Source: a bacterium (GTDB taxonomy: Bacteria > Bacillota > Clostridia > Lachnospirales > Lachnospiraceae). From it: 64,000 nucleotides of DNA. Where the stretch lies: positions 99,449 through 163,448 of the forward strand of contig JAUNJY010000003.1 of NCBI GenBank assembly GCA_030535455.1. The letters run 5' to 3'. The notes beneath the pieces were generated by a model. It had not been told where the DNA came from. It saw nothing but the letters and a program-made list of their open reading frames with translations, and did no database searches. The first letter of the stretch is position 1. The number at the start of each line of letters is the position of its first letter. This document shows positions 17,625-25,814 of the stretch, one piece after another. The translations under genes and the position numbers were made by a program.

Positions 17625-17973
17625 AGCCCATATTCCTCCTTAGTAAAAATTAATCGCTCTCCCATCATTTAAAATTCTAAAATCACTTGTTACTTATTAG
17701 GTTCTTACTATAGACTAATACGTTTAATTATCTAAATTCTAAAAATAAAGCCCTACTGAACATTACTTCAATAAGACTTTATTTTTTAGTTTTTAACTTC
17801 CCAAGTGTTTCCATAAATACATTATACTGAAATCCACAAGGTAAATCAATCCATCAATATTTTAATTATTGTGCTTTTTCTATGACTATCACTTTGCATA
17901 ACATAATACTATTATATAAATGTATAGCTTCTATATTTACTCAATTTTTCTAGTATTGATCTAATTGACTAAT
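17625..17973. other. Non-coding gap between cyclase gene and guaA remnant
   Basis: No credible gene is seen. The only clear structure is AAAATAAAG ... CTTTATTTT at about 17743-17785, a long-loop hairpin that may be a weak terminator in either direction. The rest is AT-rich. Confidence 0.5.
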
Positions 17974-18022
17974 AGAAAAAGCCCCTAGGCCCTTGTATAT
18001 CAAGAACCTAGGGGCTTTTTCT
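17974..18022. terminator. Bidirectional terminator, probably the original guaA terminator
   Basis: AGAAAAAGCCCCTAGG (17974-17989) and CCTAGGGGCTTTTTCT (18007-18022) are perfect arms, with a smaller CTTG/CAAG pair in the loop. It directly follows the stop of the truncated guaA copy, so I infer it ended guaA before the island inserted. Confidence 0.9.
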
Positions 18023-18024
18023 AA

Positions 18025-18191
18025 TTATTCAAATTCAATCGTTGCAGGTGGTTTCCCCGTACAATCATAAAGTACTCTATTGATACCCTTAACTTCATTT
18101 ACGATTCTTGAAGAAACTTTACCAAGTACTTCCCAAGGAAGTTCTGCGAATTCCGCTGTCATAAAGTCGGACGTGGTTACGGCACGAAGCG
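18025..18191 (-). pseudogene. guaA: Displaced 3' fragment of guaA (GMP synthase C-terminus)
   Basis: Read on the minus strand this encodes the last ~55 residues of GMP synthase, from LRAVTTSDF through [14 protein letters not shown] and a stop. The protein is almost identical to the end of the intact guaA at 32869 (three conservative changes from LRAV on), but the DNA is only about 83% identical by my count. Upstream the frame closes with a stop within five codons, so it is a fragment. It marks the far end of the island. Confidence 0.92.
18044..18069. repeat. Left attachment-site repeat (26 bp)
   Basis: Identical over 26 bp to 32888-32913. It lies in the codons for YDCTGKPPA of guaA and is the longest identical block between the two guaA 3' ends, so it is the likely crossover core. 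Confidence 0.8.
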
Positions 18192-18358
18192 CTTGATTTT
18201 ACTACATTCTCTATATAAATCATTGGTCATTGTTTTAGTAGGTAGCCACTTGCATCTTTATGTAATAGGTGGCTCTCATGTTGCTAAATTAATTCTAACA
18301 ATAATCTTCATAATTATCAATATAGCTCTCAAATTCTTCTTTACATACATAACTCAAA

Positions 18359-18387
18359 TTGATTAACATGGAACTTTATGGTATATT
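18359..18387 (+). promoter_or_regulatory. Promoter of the 18421 gene
   Basis: TTGATT (18359-18364) and TATATT (18382-18387) with 17-bp spacing, 33 bp before the start codon and its AAAGGAGG ribosome site. Confidence 0.55.
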
Positions 18388-18420
18388 GGTACTACTATAA
18401 GAGAAAGGAGGAAACATATA

Positions 18421-18825
18421 ATGAATTATGATGAATTTATGAATATAATTGTTCAATCTAATCCCTCTGATTGGATATATGATGATGCAAAATCAACATA
18501 TATCTATAAACCAAATCTCTACATTTCTATTATAGGTAAAGAAATGGATTACTCAGAATCTGGTTTATTTTATGAGGATTGGGCAACAAATCATCCCGAT
18601 TCAAACGCTCGTAAAAAAGAGTTTGAATTGTGCTTTAATGGAACATGTGTAGATACATTCTATACCGCTTCAGTTGATGGCTCTAGAATGTATATTCCAT
18701 ATCCAAAGTTGGAAAGTATGACAATTACTCAAAAACAATATGCCATTGGAAATATTGTTAATATTCCAAATGAAGGTTATGGATACGACAGTTACCTAAG
18801 TCGTTGTGGCATTACAGTTCAATAA
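18421..18825 (+). CDS. Hypothetical island-end protein
   Basis: 134 residues, acidic and rich in Tyr (SDWIYDDAKSTYIYKPNLYI), with an aromatic, mainly beta-looking pattern and no signal peptide or transmembrane segment. Excellent ribosome site, own promoter and own terminator, on the opposite strand to most of the island. I do not recognise the family. Its place at the island end beside a DUF3800-like gene suggests cargo, perhaps defence or immunity, but nothing in the protein shows this. Confidence 0.75.
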   Translation: MNYDEFMNIIVQSNPSDWIYDDAKSTYIYKPNLYISIIGKEMDYSESGLFYEDWATNHPDSNARKKEFELCFNGTCVDTFYTASVDGSRMYIPYPKLESMTITQKQYAIGNIVNIPNEGYGYDSYLSRCGITVQ

Positions 18826-18831
18826 AAAAAG

Positions 18832-18868
18832 CACCCAACCATTAATTAGTCATGGTTGGGTGTTTTGT
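18832..18868 (+). terminator. Terminator of the 18421 gene
   Basis: CACCCAACCAT (18832-18842) and ATGGTTGGGTG (18852-18862), then TTTTGT. Confidence 0.88.
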
Positions 18869-19037
18869 ATACTTACATAATTTATTTTTTCATTAAATAC
18901 TCAAATAATCCTCTTAATGATGGGTCATTATATTATCTTAACAGACTTATAAATTCATATATATATATTCTTTATACAATCTATTAATAATTCTTACAAA
19001 TTATATTAAGCTTAACAAATGCTTTCGTATCATAAAA

Positions 19038-20288
19038 TCATACTTTATAGAAATTGCAATAAGCTCGCTCCAATTCTACACAACAAGAACTATTAAAATA
19101 CTCTGAATGAAGCTTTGCATCAACTTTCTGATATTGCTCAAAATCAGTATATCCAGAAAAATATCTTATCAAAGTATAAAAGACTGAACTTTGATCTCCA
19201 TAGCTCAATGTCATACATGTCCAATATTCTGTATGACCAATTATTAAAACTTCATACAGTAAATGGTATAAATTAAATTGTGCTTCATTTATATCGAACC
19301 AATCTTTACTCAATATGCGCTTTCGTTCCAAGTCATTTTCATATACTTTTCGAATATCCGTTACATGATCTTCTTCTATATCCCTATCATGATACAATCC
19401 ATATATCATTCTTCCAATAAAAGTTGCTAGCCAATCAGATACCCTAAGCTCTAAAATCTTGTCCGATTTTCCACACCTAACATCTTGAAAATCAAATTTT
19501 TTTGCTGCCTCATAAGTTCTCTTTTCTTCATCTATTACTAAGCTTACATCTTCCGATCGAATATGCTTCTCTTCCAGTAAGTTGCATAAACCACCAAAGT
19601 TTATAGTATATTGAAAACCATACTCTCTTTCAGGAAGTTCATTAATCTGGGATTCTTTTAATATGTACAGAATATTTTTGAAGGCCTCTATTTCTTTCTC
19701 TTTTCGTACAATTTCTTTAGTTGCATCTAAAATACATTCAAAATTATACTCAAGTTTTTCTTTAAACTCTATCATCGACTTGTAATCATGTACATCATAA
19801 AGAGTCTTAACAAGTTCTTCATTATGATATGTAAGCATAAATTTAGTTAGTGAGTAATAAAATGAGTTTTCTAATAATCTACCATGTCCTAAATACTCCA
19901 ATCCTCTCAGTGCTGATCTTAGATACAACTCCATCTTACTTACCATGTTTATTTGCAAAACTGGATTTAATGCATCTAACATCGTAAAAAATTCTGTATA
20001 AAATTCCATTGTATTTTTATTAAAAGATCGGATTCCATATATAAAATTCTTTTTCCCTATTGTTGTAGATTTAAGCTCTTGATCATCACTAAGTCCATAT
20101 CGTTTTTTTTGCCGATCTTCAAATTTCCTAATAATATTTCTATTACTTATCAATTCAGAATTTTTACATCCCCAGAACACACCAATATAATTATCAAGAG
20201 CTTCATTACGTAACGTATTGAAATCTCCATTCTCATTAATCCGAATTACTCTATCATGAAAAGATTCATCAAAGAAAAATGTATACAT
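19038..20288 (-). CDS. DUF3800-like protein (RNase H-like fold)
   Basis: About 416 residues starting MYTFFFDESFHD. The N-terminal hydrophobic strand ending in Asp-Glu-Ser, a later SLVIDEEKRTYEAA segment and a C-terminal KILELRVSDWLATFIGR are the three conserved blocks of DUF3800, thought to have an RNase H-like nuclease fold. DUF3800 genes are frequent in mobile and defence regions. I place the start at 20288 because GGAGG precedes it (13 nt, rather long); an in-frame ATG at 20321 has no such site. The middle (~60-300) is helical and unassigned. It is a lone gene, and I infer a defence or mobile-element role. Confidence 0.6.
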   Translation of the reverse strand: MYTFFFDESFHDRVIRINENGDFNTLRNEALDNYIGVFWGCKNSELISNRNIIRKFEDRQKKRYGLSDDQELKSTTIGKKNFIYGIRSFNKNTMEFYTEFFTMLDALNPVLQINMVSKMELYLRSALRGLEYLGHGRLLENSFYYSLTKFMLTYHNEELVKTLYDVHDYKSMIEFKEKLEYNFECILDATKEIVRKEKEIEAFKNILYILKESQINELPEREYGFQYTINFGGLCNLLEEKHIRSEDVSLVIDEEKRTYEAAKKFDFQDVRCGKSDKILELRVSDWLATFIGRMIYGLYHDRDIEEDHVTDIRKVYENDLERKRILSKDWFDINEAQFNLYHLLYEVLIIGHTEYWTCMTLSYGDQSSVFYTLIRYFSGYTDFEQYQKVDAKLHSEYFNSSCCVELERAYCNFYKV

Positions 20289-20387
20289 ATCTATTGGATA
20301 ACCTCCTTTTTCATTGTTCAAAATAAGCTTGCATATTTCTACATATATTCATTGTATCCTGTATCAATTATTACAGCAATACATTCT

Positions 20388-20996
20388 TTATGCTACTCTG
20401 TTACATATACCTCGTTGATAATCTATTTCATACTTCCATCTGTATCCTCCAGCAGTCCTATTAATTCCCTTACAGCACTTTGAAATACCAGACTTATGAA
20501 CCCCGACCGCCTTACTTGCTAAAACAAGAGAATCGTATACTGTAATGAAATTTCCATACTGATCTAAGCATACTACCTTCACAGAATTGGCTTCACTAAT
20601 CTGCTTCCTTTGATCTAGTGATACAACCTTTCCCTTGTTGGCTCTTCCGATTCGTTCTTTTGTCTTATTGGAATGTTTTCCACCTTTGCCACCTGCACGA
20701 AGATTATATCCAAATGCTTCATCCTGTGTTCTTAGCATAGCGATTAATCGTTTCTCTAACTCCTCAGCCTGTTCAGTGGACATAAACTCTCCTACAATTC
20801 TACTTTCAAATGCATCTGCTCCATACTTCTGAATTGCACCATAAAACTCTGTACAGTTTCGGTAGTCCGCAAACTGCTTATTTCCACGCCTCGCCTTTAA
20901 TGACTGATTTGTCATTCCTACATACTTCTTGTTATTATATTTGTTAGTATAGATATACACGATGTACTTTGATTCCTTATGACCTTTGTTCTTCAT
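20388..20996 (-). CDS. GIY-YIG endonuclease with NUMOD-type DNA-binding tail
   Basis: 202 residues. The N-terminal GIY-YIG core is visible as YIVYIYTNKYNNKKYVGMT, followed by the conserved LKARR, a catalytic-type Glu region (STEQAEELEKRLI) and YNLRAGGKGG. The C-terminus has NUMOD-like repeats (SEANSVKVVCLDQYGNFI; SLVLASKAVGVHKSGISKCC; GGYRWKY), as in homing endonucleases. It lies just downstream of the terminase/protease module. It may be a free-standing homing endonuclease, or serve packaging as endonucleases near terminase genes do in phages. Confidence 0.88.
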   Translation of the reverse strand: MKNKGHKESKYIVYIYTNKYNNKKYVGMTNQSLKARRGNKQFADYRNCTEFYGAIQKYGADAFESRIVGEFMSTEQAEELEKRLIAMLRTQDEAFGYNLRAGGKGGKHSNKTKERIGRANKGKVVSLDQRKQISEANSVKVVCLDQYGNFITVYDSLVLASKAVGVHKSGISKCCKGINRTAGGYRWKYEIDYQRGICNRVA

Positions 20997-21042
20997 AATA
21001 CGTTCCTTTCTAATGCTCCCTAATCACTGTCTCATTGGCATA

Positions 21043-21070
21043 AAAAAAAGAGATAGGTTTTAACCTATCC
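21043..21070 (-). terminator. Terminator of the terminase/protease operon
   Basis: GATAGGTT (21052-21059) pairs with AACCTATC (21062-21069). The A8 run at 21042-21049 is the U-run in the minus transcript. It overlaps the stop of the protease gene. Confidence 0.85.
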
Positions 21071-21700
21071 CCTCAAACTTGTAATTACCCTTTTTAACTC
21101 TTCAACTTCTTTTCTTCTTAACTGTTGAATGGTTTTCCTCATATACTCTAACAATTGATCTCTTTCATTGTTACTTAATGGAGTTTCGCTGTCTCCAACA
21201 TAGATCATTGCAGAAGGATATGCCGGTTGCTGTTTATGCAGAAGAATACTGATTTCTCTAAGCTCTGTAAATGATAGAATGGTTCTTTCCCAATCATATG
21301 GCTTTGCTGTATCGTTAGAAGTATTCAACCATCGGCTATCTCCCTCAACAAATCCAAATGAGATTGCTCCAATCTGGCTAATGTTTTGCAGTAGTTCAAT
21401 AGAAGGTTCTAATAGAAATTCAAACTCAAATGCTGATTTTGTATCATTCCAATGAAATTCTTTTACCTTCTCCTGCTTATGGTACTGATGATTTAATAAT
21501 AACAATGGCTCTTTTCCTGTCTCTTTCAGTACCTGACCAAATGCCATTGGTGCTATTCTTTCTTTCATAAGTCCCTTTTTATGAGCAGAATATAAGATTT
21601 CTGATTCACTTAAATAGGGGATGCTACCTTTAAGCAGTAGCTCCCCTCCTTCTTTAACACGTATTTCAAACATGCGTATCCATTTTTGACTTCGCTCCAT
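21065..21700 (-). CDS. HK97-type prohead protease homologue (S78/U35 family)
   Basis: 211 residues. The family pattern is clear: RMFEIRV...LLLKGSIPY; an ERIAPMAFGQVL segment (equivalent of E.I.PGAF); LLLLNHQYHK with the catalytic-type His (~residue 70); GAISFGF with the Ser (~113); and RTILSFTELREISILL followed by PAYPSAM. In phages this protease trims scaffold and capsid proteins. Here no capsid or portal gene accompanies it. It follows the coiled-coil gene with a 1-nt overlap and ends the operon. It could act on a helper phage capsid; that is inference. Confidence 0.72.
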   Translation of the reverse strand: MERSQKWIRMFEIRVKEGGELLLKGSIPYLSESEILYSAHKKGLMKERIAPMAFGQVLKETGKEPLLLLNHQYHKQEKVKEFHWNDTKSAFEFEFLLEPSIELLQNISQIGAISFGFVEGDSRWLNTSNDTAKPYDWERTILSFTELREISILLHKQQPAYPSAMIYVGDSETPLSNNERDQLLEYMRKTIQQLRRKEVEELKRVITSLRG

Positions 21701-22335
21701 TAATCTAGTACTCCTTCTAAATAATTCAGTCTCTCATTACATTGCTCTTTTATACTATCAAGCTTATGTGTTACAGCTGAATAAAGCCTTAATATAAGCT
21801 CTTCTCTTGTTGGTAACTGTAACGTTTCCTTAATGCTTTCTAACTCTTGTGATAGCACCTGTATTTCTTTTTCTTTATTCTTTGCAAGAGATGGATTAAC
21901 TTGTTCCAAGGTCTCTACAATTTGCATCTGTTTCTGAATCTCTTTCTCTAGTTCCTCCATCCTTACTTTTCGCTCTCCCTCTGGATATGCTTGTTCTAAT
22001 ATCTCTCCCCTTACCAATTCATTGTAAGTTCTTTGATAAGATGCCACTACTAATCCATCACTTAATTGACATATTAAATCATCAGTCTCCGATCTTTCTT
22101 TTTCACTATAAATTCCCTCTAAATCAATCAAATCCATATTAATTGCATATCCATCTAATTCCTCATTTAATACTCTAAGAGCCTGTTTAGCGACTTCTAC
22201 TCCAATAACATTCTTACGAGTCATATCCTTCGAACATGGATTCACTAATCCATTAATACTAAATAGATAATTTTCGATTTCGTTCATTCTTTTCTTTGTG
22301 ATTCCTTTTTGTACTTTCTTATTTGCCATAATCAT
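21700..22335 (-). CDS. Hypothetical coiled-coil protein in the packaging-like operon
   Basis: 211 residues (209 if the second ATG at 22329 is used, which is better spaced from AAAAGGAGA). Almost entirely helical with a long predicted coiled coil at ~120-170 (MEELEKEIQKQMQIVETLEQ), Glu/Lys rich. No recognised family. Its position directly before the protease gene recalls the scaffold- or protease-linked genes of phage head operons, but I see no sequence support for scaffold function. Confidence 0.7.
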   Translation of the reverse strand: MIMANKKVQKGITKKRMNEIENYLFSINGLVNPCSKDMTRKNVIGVEVAKQALRVLNEELDGYAINMDLIDLEGIYSEKERSETDDLICQLSDGLVVASYQRTYNELVRGEILEQAYPEGERKVRMEELEKEIQKQMQIVETLEQVNPSLAKNKEKEIQVLSQELESIKETLQLPTREELILRLYSAVTHKLDSIKEQCNERLNYLEGVLD

Positions 22336-22344
22336 GGTCTCCTT

Positions 22345-22506
22345 TTATTTGTTATATTTATTTTCTTTAGCATCTTTCAATGCACAGTTGCTGATTACCT
22401 TTTGGTGGTTACTTCCTCTATTCAATACTGATTGAAATTTTAGAAGATATTGCGTAAATTCATCAAGTTCGATTTCTTTGACTTTTGTTCGTACCTTTTT
22501 AGCCAT
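22345..22506 (-). CDS. Small basic protein in the packaging-like operon
   Basis: 53 codons, MAKKVRTKVKEIELDEFTQY to the stop. The ATG overlaps the preceding stop (TGATG at 22504-22508), so translation is coupled to the terminase-like gene. The next gene starts 10 bp after its stop with an AAAAGGAGA site. Basic N-terminus, helical, no recognised family. Confidence 0.65.
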   Translation of the reverse strand: MAKKVRTKVKEIELDEFTQYLLKFQSVLNRGSNHQKVISNCALKDAKENKYNK

Positions 22507-22916
22507 CAGTTTTCCTCCATATCCAAAGCCAAAATTGTCTTTCTTCCCTTTGGTGTTAATCCATAGCTATCAAGTAAAGTTAGAGCCTTAGATGTACCAT
22601 CTAATTTCAGCTTATAAAACTTATGATAGACCATTAGATTTTGCTTGTTTCTAGCTTCTCTTAATTGCTCATTGATAAACTCAAGTTCCTGCAATAGTTC
22701 ACATAGAAGCTTTAATGTTAATAAATCTGTGTTAATCAAATTAGGAACCTGATCTAATAGAAACTGAGCCATTTTCTTTGCATATGCCCCATCTACTAGC
22801 TTTATAAGCTCATTATTTTCTATCATATCTGTATCAATAGAAGTAAAATATGCTTGTAACTCTTCTTCTTTACTTGTTGTATTAACTACCGCACGATTAT
22901 AAATTAAATTCTCCAT
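22506..22916 (-). CDS. Probable phage terminase small subunit, P27 family
   Basis: 136 residues. The centre and C-terminus follow the P27 pattern: INTDLLTLKLLCELLQEL (the 'D..L..lc' helix), a charged helix EFINEQLREARNKQN, a KLKLDGTSKALTLLDSYGLTPKGRKTI segment with the typical (L/Y)GLTPxxR end. Small terminase subunits choose the DNA to be packaged. Phage satellites often carry their own to redirect helper packaging; no large subunit is present here. The start overlaps the end of the ribbon-helix-helix gene by 13 nt. Assignment is by motif only. Confidence 0.6.
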   Translation of the reverse strand: MENLIYNRAVVNTTSKEEELQAYFTSIDTDMIENNELIKLVDGAYAKKMAQFLLDQVPNLINTDLLTLKLLCELLQELEFINEQLREARNKQNLMVYHKFYKLKLDGTSKALTLLDSYGLTPKGRKTILALDMEEN

Positions 22917-23086
22917 GCTTTTTTCCTCTTTTCTTGTGTTGTTTCAAATGATGCATGATTCTTGAAGTACATCTTTAATCCAACTCTTACAATATCGCTA
23001 ATTGATAAACCACTATGGAAACTCTCTTGTTCTAGAGCTTCTTTTTCCTCTGTCTCCATTCGTAAACTCACTACTGTATATTTCAT
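22904..23086 (-). CDS. Ribbon-helix-helix DNA-binding protein
   Basis: 60 residues: a beta strand KYTVVSLRMET, a helix EEKEALEQES, then the turn LSISDIVRVGLKMYF typical of CopG/MetJ-like folds. It opens the terminase-like operon and overlaps the next gene by 13 nt. Probably the operon's regulator. Confidence 0.75.
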   Translation of the reverse strand: MKYTVVSLRMETEEKEALEQESFHSGLSISDIVRVGLKMYFKNHASFETTQEKRKKAWRI

Positions 23087-23226
23087 ATGGACTCCTTTCT
23101 TGTTTTACATGTAATAATTAAAAATCTCACAAAAATGCAAGATATTGTACGTAAATGTAGGGCTGCACTCATAATCCGTAAACAAAAAAATAATTGCCCA
23201 CTACGGACAACTTAGCTCTCCTTTAT

Positions 23227-23373
23227 TTACTTATTGAATCGTTTACTTGCTTGTCTGATTAAATAACGAATATATTGTGACATAGTAAAGTAATTCTGTT
23301 CTGCCCCAACTCGTAACAACTCTTTTTCTTCTTGTGACATATTTACAAGAATACTATGCTTTTTTTCAACCAT
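23227..23373 (-). CDS. Small ribbon-helix-helix-like protein
   Basis: 48 residues from MVEKKHSILVNMSQEEKELL to QASKRFNK, with the strand-helix-helix layout of RHH/MobC-like proteins (ILVNMSQEEKELLRVGAEQN, YIRYLIRQA). The ATG at 23373 is preceded by AAAGGAT; an in-frame ATG at 23400 would add nine residues. It may regulate replication or packaging genes, but this is inference. Confidence 0.6.
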   Translation of the reverse strand: MVEKKHSILVNMSQEEKELLRVGAEQNYFTMSQYIRYLIRQASKRFNK

Positions 23374-23530
23374 TGAATTATCCTTTCTTTTCCTCTGCAT
23401 AACGTACGTATCTGACTTAATAGTTCCAACAAATATCAGAACTAATTAAGCAATGTACGTACAGCTATATGCAATGATATAAGTCTTCTAGGGATATATA
23501 ATTACTATATATCCCCTCACCCTCTTTGTC

Positions 23531-24400
23531 TTAAGAAGCAAGTTTTTGTCCTACTTTTGAAACTTTTTTTCTGTAGTCCACTACTTTTTCCCCATAGTAA
23601 AGTGCAATCTTCTTACATACTTTTAAATACCGTTTCCGGATGCCTGAGAACTGAATATGAAACTCTCCTTCTAACTCTTTCAATGTATAACCTTGATTAA
23701 TTTTATACAGCAGTTCTACCTCAGATTTACTTAATACTCCTTGCTGTTCTAACTTTTCAATAGCAACTCTTATGTCCAGTGCTATAAGTGTCAATGTATC
23801 ATTAGGGATAATCTCTGATTCTAGTGCTATATTATTAATTAATGCTTGGACATGCTGCTCATTGCTATAGTCAAGGAAACTCCAATCAATTGTTTCTCCA
23901 ATATAAGAATTTCTATGAGGCTTCTCAGTATAGCCCATAAGCTGTTTTTTCACCTCTAGCATATCCTTTGCTATTTCACTAGCAAGATACTTATATTTGA
24001 ACAGTGTAATAGCTTTGGATTCATACTGTTTGTTATAATACTGCTTTAGTTGCTCATACTGTCTCAAGATAGTTCCCATATAATTAGGTGCATTGAGATC
24101 ACTAGTGGTAACTTTCCAATCATAATTTACATATCGATTTCTTGTATCCATAATCATACTGCCATTGATGATATCTAGGTCTACACCACTATTTTTCTTT
24201 TTATTCTTCAGGCTATCATCCAGATTGTAACTGGTATCATTCCGAAATGATTTATCTCTCTCCACATCAGGAGAATTAAGTAAGTACGTTGCCAATGTAT
24301 CAAGATTTGCATGGGTTAATTTTTTCCCTGCGCTCTCAATTTCAAAGATAAATGCTTTTCTTTCTGTAAATAATAATGTATTATCTAGATTTAGTTTCAT
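23531..24400 (-). CDS. Hypothetical protein with C-terminal sigma-like helix-turn-helix
   Basis: 289 residues. The N-terminal ~200 residues are helical and unassigned. The C-terminus (LSKSEVELLYKINQGYTLKELEGEFHI..IRKRYLKVCKKIA, ~225-265) resembles a sigma-region-4/late-regulator helix-turn-helix. It lies between the replication-like gene and the packaging-like operon, where a phage-type activator of late genes would fit. A hairpin AAGGAGC/GCTCCTT at about 24462-24481 lies in its leader. Confidence 0.6.
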   Translation of the reverse strand: MKLNLDNTLLFTERKAFIFEIESAGKKLTHANLDTLATYLLNSPDVERDKSFRNDTSYNLDDSLKNKKKNSGVDLDIINGSMIMDTRNRYVNYDWKVTTSDLNAPNYMGTILRQYEQLKQYYNKQYESKAITLFKYKYLASEIAKDMLEVKKQLMGYTEKPHRNSYIGETIDWSFLDYSNEQHVQALINNIALESEIIPNDTLTLIALDIRVAIEKLEQQGVLSKSEVELLYKINQGYTLKELEGEFHIQFSGIRKRYLKVCKKIALYYGEKVVDYRKKVSKVGQKLAS

Positions 24401-24613
24401 AATAATATTCCTTTCCTTATTTGATTGAGATTGTTGTACTAATTAAATTAGATATGTTACGATTCTAAGGAGCTGTAAGGCTCCTTGGTCTATAACCTCT
24501 CTCTAATTTTTCTCTATAATTACTCTCTATAATATATGTGGATAAAAAACGCCCTCTATGTTAAGGCAATCTCCTTTGTAAGTAGACAGTAATTCCTTAC
24601 GTATGTGGATGGT

Positions 24614-25423
24614 TTATATCAAAATGCTGTAGAAGCATTGTTTCTTAGGTGTAGAAACACTAATTTCACCATCCACTACAATTGTCTTGCAATCATACTC
24701 TCTCCTTATACGAATTAATCCTACATGCTCAAGTTCTTTTGAAGCATCTGTGATAATTGATCTAGAGCTTGGCTTGTACCCCATATTTTTTAACAATGTA
24801 TCTTGGTATACTAGTGTTTCAATATAACTACTGGAACTTCTATCCCAACAAAGCCATAGTAAATTGATAAACATTTTAATTGCTTTACTGCTACACTTCA
24901 GAAGCTTATCGTGTATATCATCAATTGGAACACGAACAAATCCTCCTGCTTTATATTGCACTTGTATACAATGAATCGTTATCCCCTTATACTCTCTCAC
25001 CACAAGAGAAAACTCCGAAGAACCTTGATCGAGTAATTTTTTTAATTCATTTCGGATTCGTTTTTTACTTAATCCTAAGAGCTTATGCATTCTATCTAAA
25101 TTTCTATCAAACTTTGATAATGACATATATCTAACGTTGTCGCCCGCTTGCATATACATATCTACATTAGATAAAATACAGACAATAATTAGGATTCTAA
25201 AATCACAGTCCGTTCTCAATATTAGCTCTTTGGTCGGAATAGGTACGTAGTTTTGAGTGGTATAGAAATGTAAATCCTCATACAGGATTTCTTCTTGTTT
25301 AACTAATTGAACTTCTTCGTTTTTCTCATGTGGACTATCCACTTGTGAACATGTAGTATCCTCATTTGAAATGCACCATGTTTCCAAACAATCAGGCATA
25401 GTAAAACCGCTTTTAATACTCAT
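24614..25423 (-). CDS. Replication-initiator-like winged-helix protein
   Basis: 269 residues. After a ~60-residue variable N-terminus come two winged-helix-like units: ILIIVCILSNVDMY..RYMSLSKFDRNLDRMHKLLGLSKKRIRNELKKLL, then KAIKMFINLLWLC with a second RSIITDASKELEHVGLIRI unit. This is the layout of plasmid and ICE replication initiators of the RepA_N/Rep_3 style, without a decisive signature. Next to RHH genes inside the island, a role in island replication or its control is plausible. Confidence 0.5.
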   Translation of the reverse strand: MSIKSGFTMPDCLETWCISNEDTTCSQVDSPHEKNEEVQLVKQEEILYEDLHFYTTQNYVPIPTKELILRTDCDFRILIIVCILSNVDMYMQAGDNVRYMSLSKFDRNLDRMHKLLGLSKKRIRNELKKLLDQGSSEFSLVVREYKGITIHCIQVQYKAGGFVRVPIDDIHDKLLKCSSKAIKMFINLLWLCWDRSSSSYIETLVYQDTLLKNMGYKPSSRSIITDASKELEHVGLIRIRREYDCKTIVVDGEISVSTPKKQCFYSILI

Positions 25424-25475
25424 TACATTCTCCTTTCACAAGTACTCTTTGCTTTACTGATAGCATCTTCATACT

Positions 25476-25640
25476 TTAAAATCCTCCATCTTCTTTTCTC
25501 TGGTTTTCTATAAATGCTACTAATAACTCTTCTATAACTGAGCTTTGCTTCCTATCACTAACCAAACATGCAATCTTAAACTCCTTCACGAGTTCCTTAG
25601 TGAGACGAACATTTAGCATTGTATCTTTTATTTGTTTCAT
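25476..25640 (-). CDS. Ribbon-helix-helix (CopG-like) protein
   Basis: 54 residues, MKQIKDTMLNVRLTKELVKE onward: the strand TMLNVRL followed by two helices (KEFKIACLVSDRKQSSVIEELLVAFI), a classical RHH. I chose 25640 because GAAGGAGT precedes it; a longer frame to 25676 has no such site. It precedes the replication-like gene and may regulate its copy number, as RHH proteins do on plasmids. Confidence 0.7.
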   Translation of the reverse strand: MKQIKDTMLNVRLTKELVKEFKIACLVSDRKQSSVIEELLVAFIENQRKEDGGF

Positions 25641-25746
25641 GCTTCTTACTCCTTCAAAATATTCTTTGTAAATCAATATGATTTGCTTTACAATTCATTA
25701 TCCGAAGCCACTTATGAAAACGTAAAAGGCAAATTAATTTTGGGTA

Positions 25747-25775
25747 TAAAAAAAGAGCAGCCTAAGCTGCTCTCT
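25747..25775 (-). terminator. Terminator of the defence operon/HEPN gene
   Basis: AGAGCAGC (25754-25761) pairs with GCTGCTCT (25766-25773); A8 on the left is the U-run for minus-strand transcripts. Confidence 0.88.
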
Positions 25776-25814
25776 CTGTAAACTAATTTTTCTAAATCAA
25801 CTATCATTCACTGT

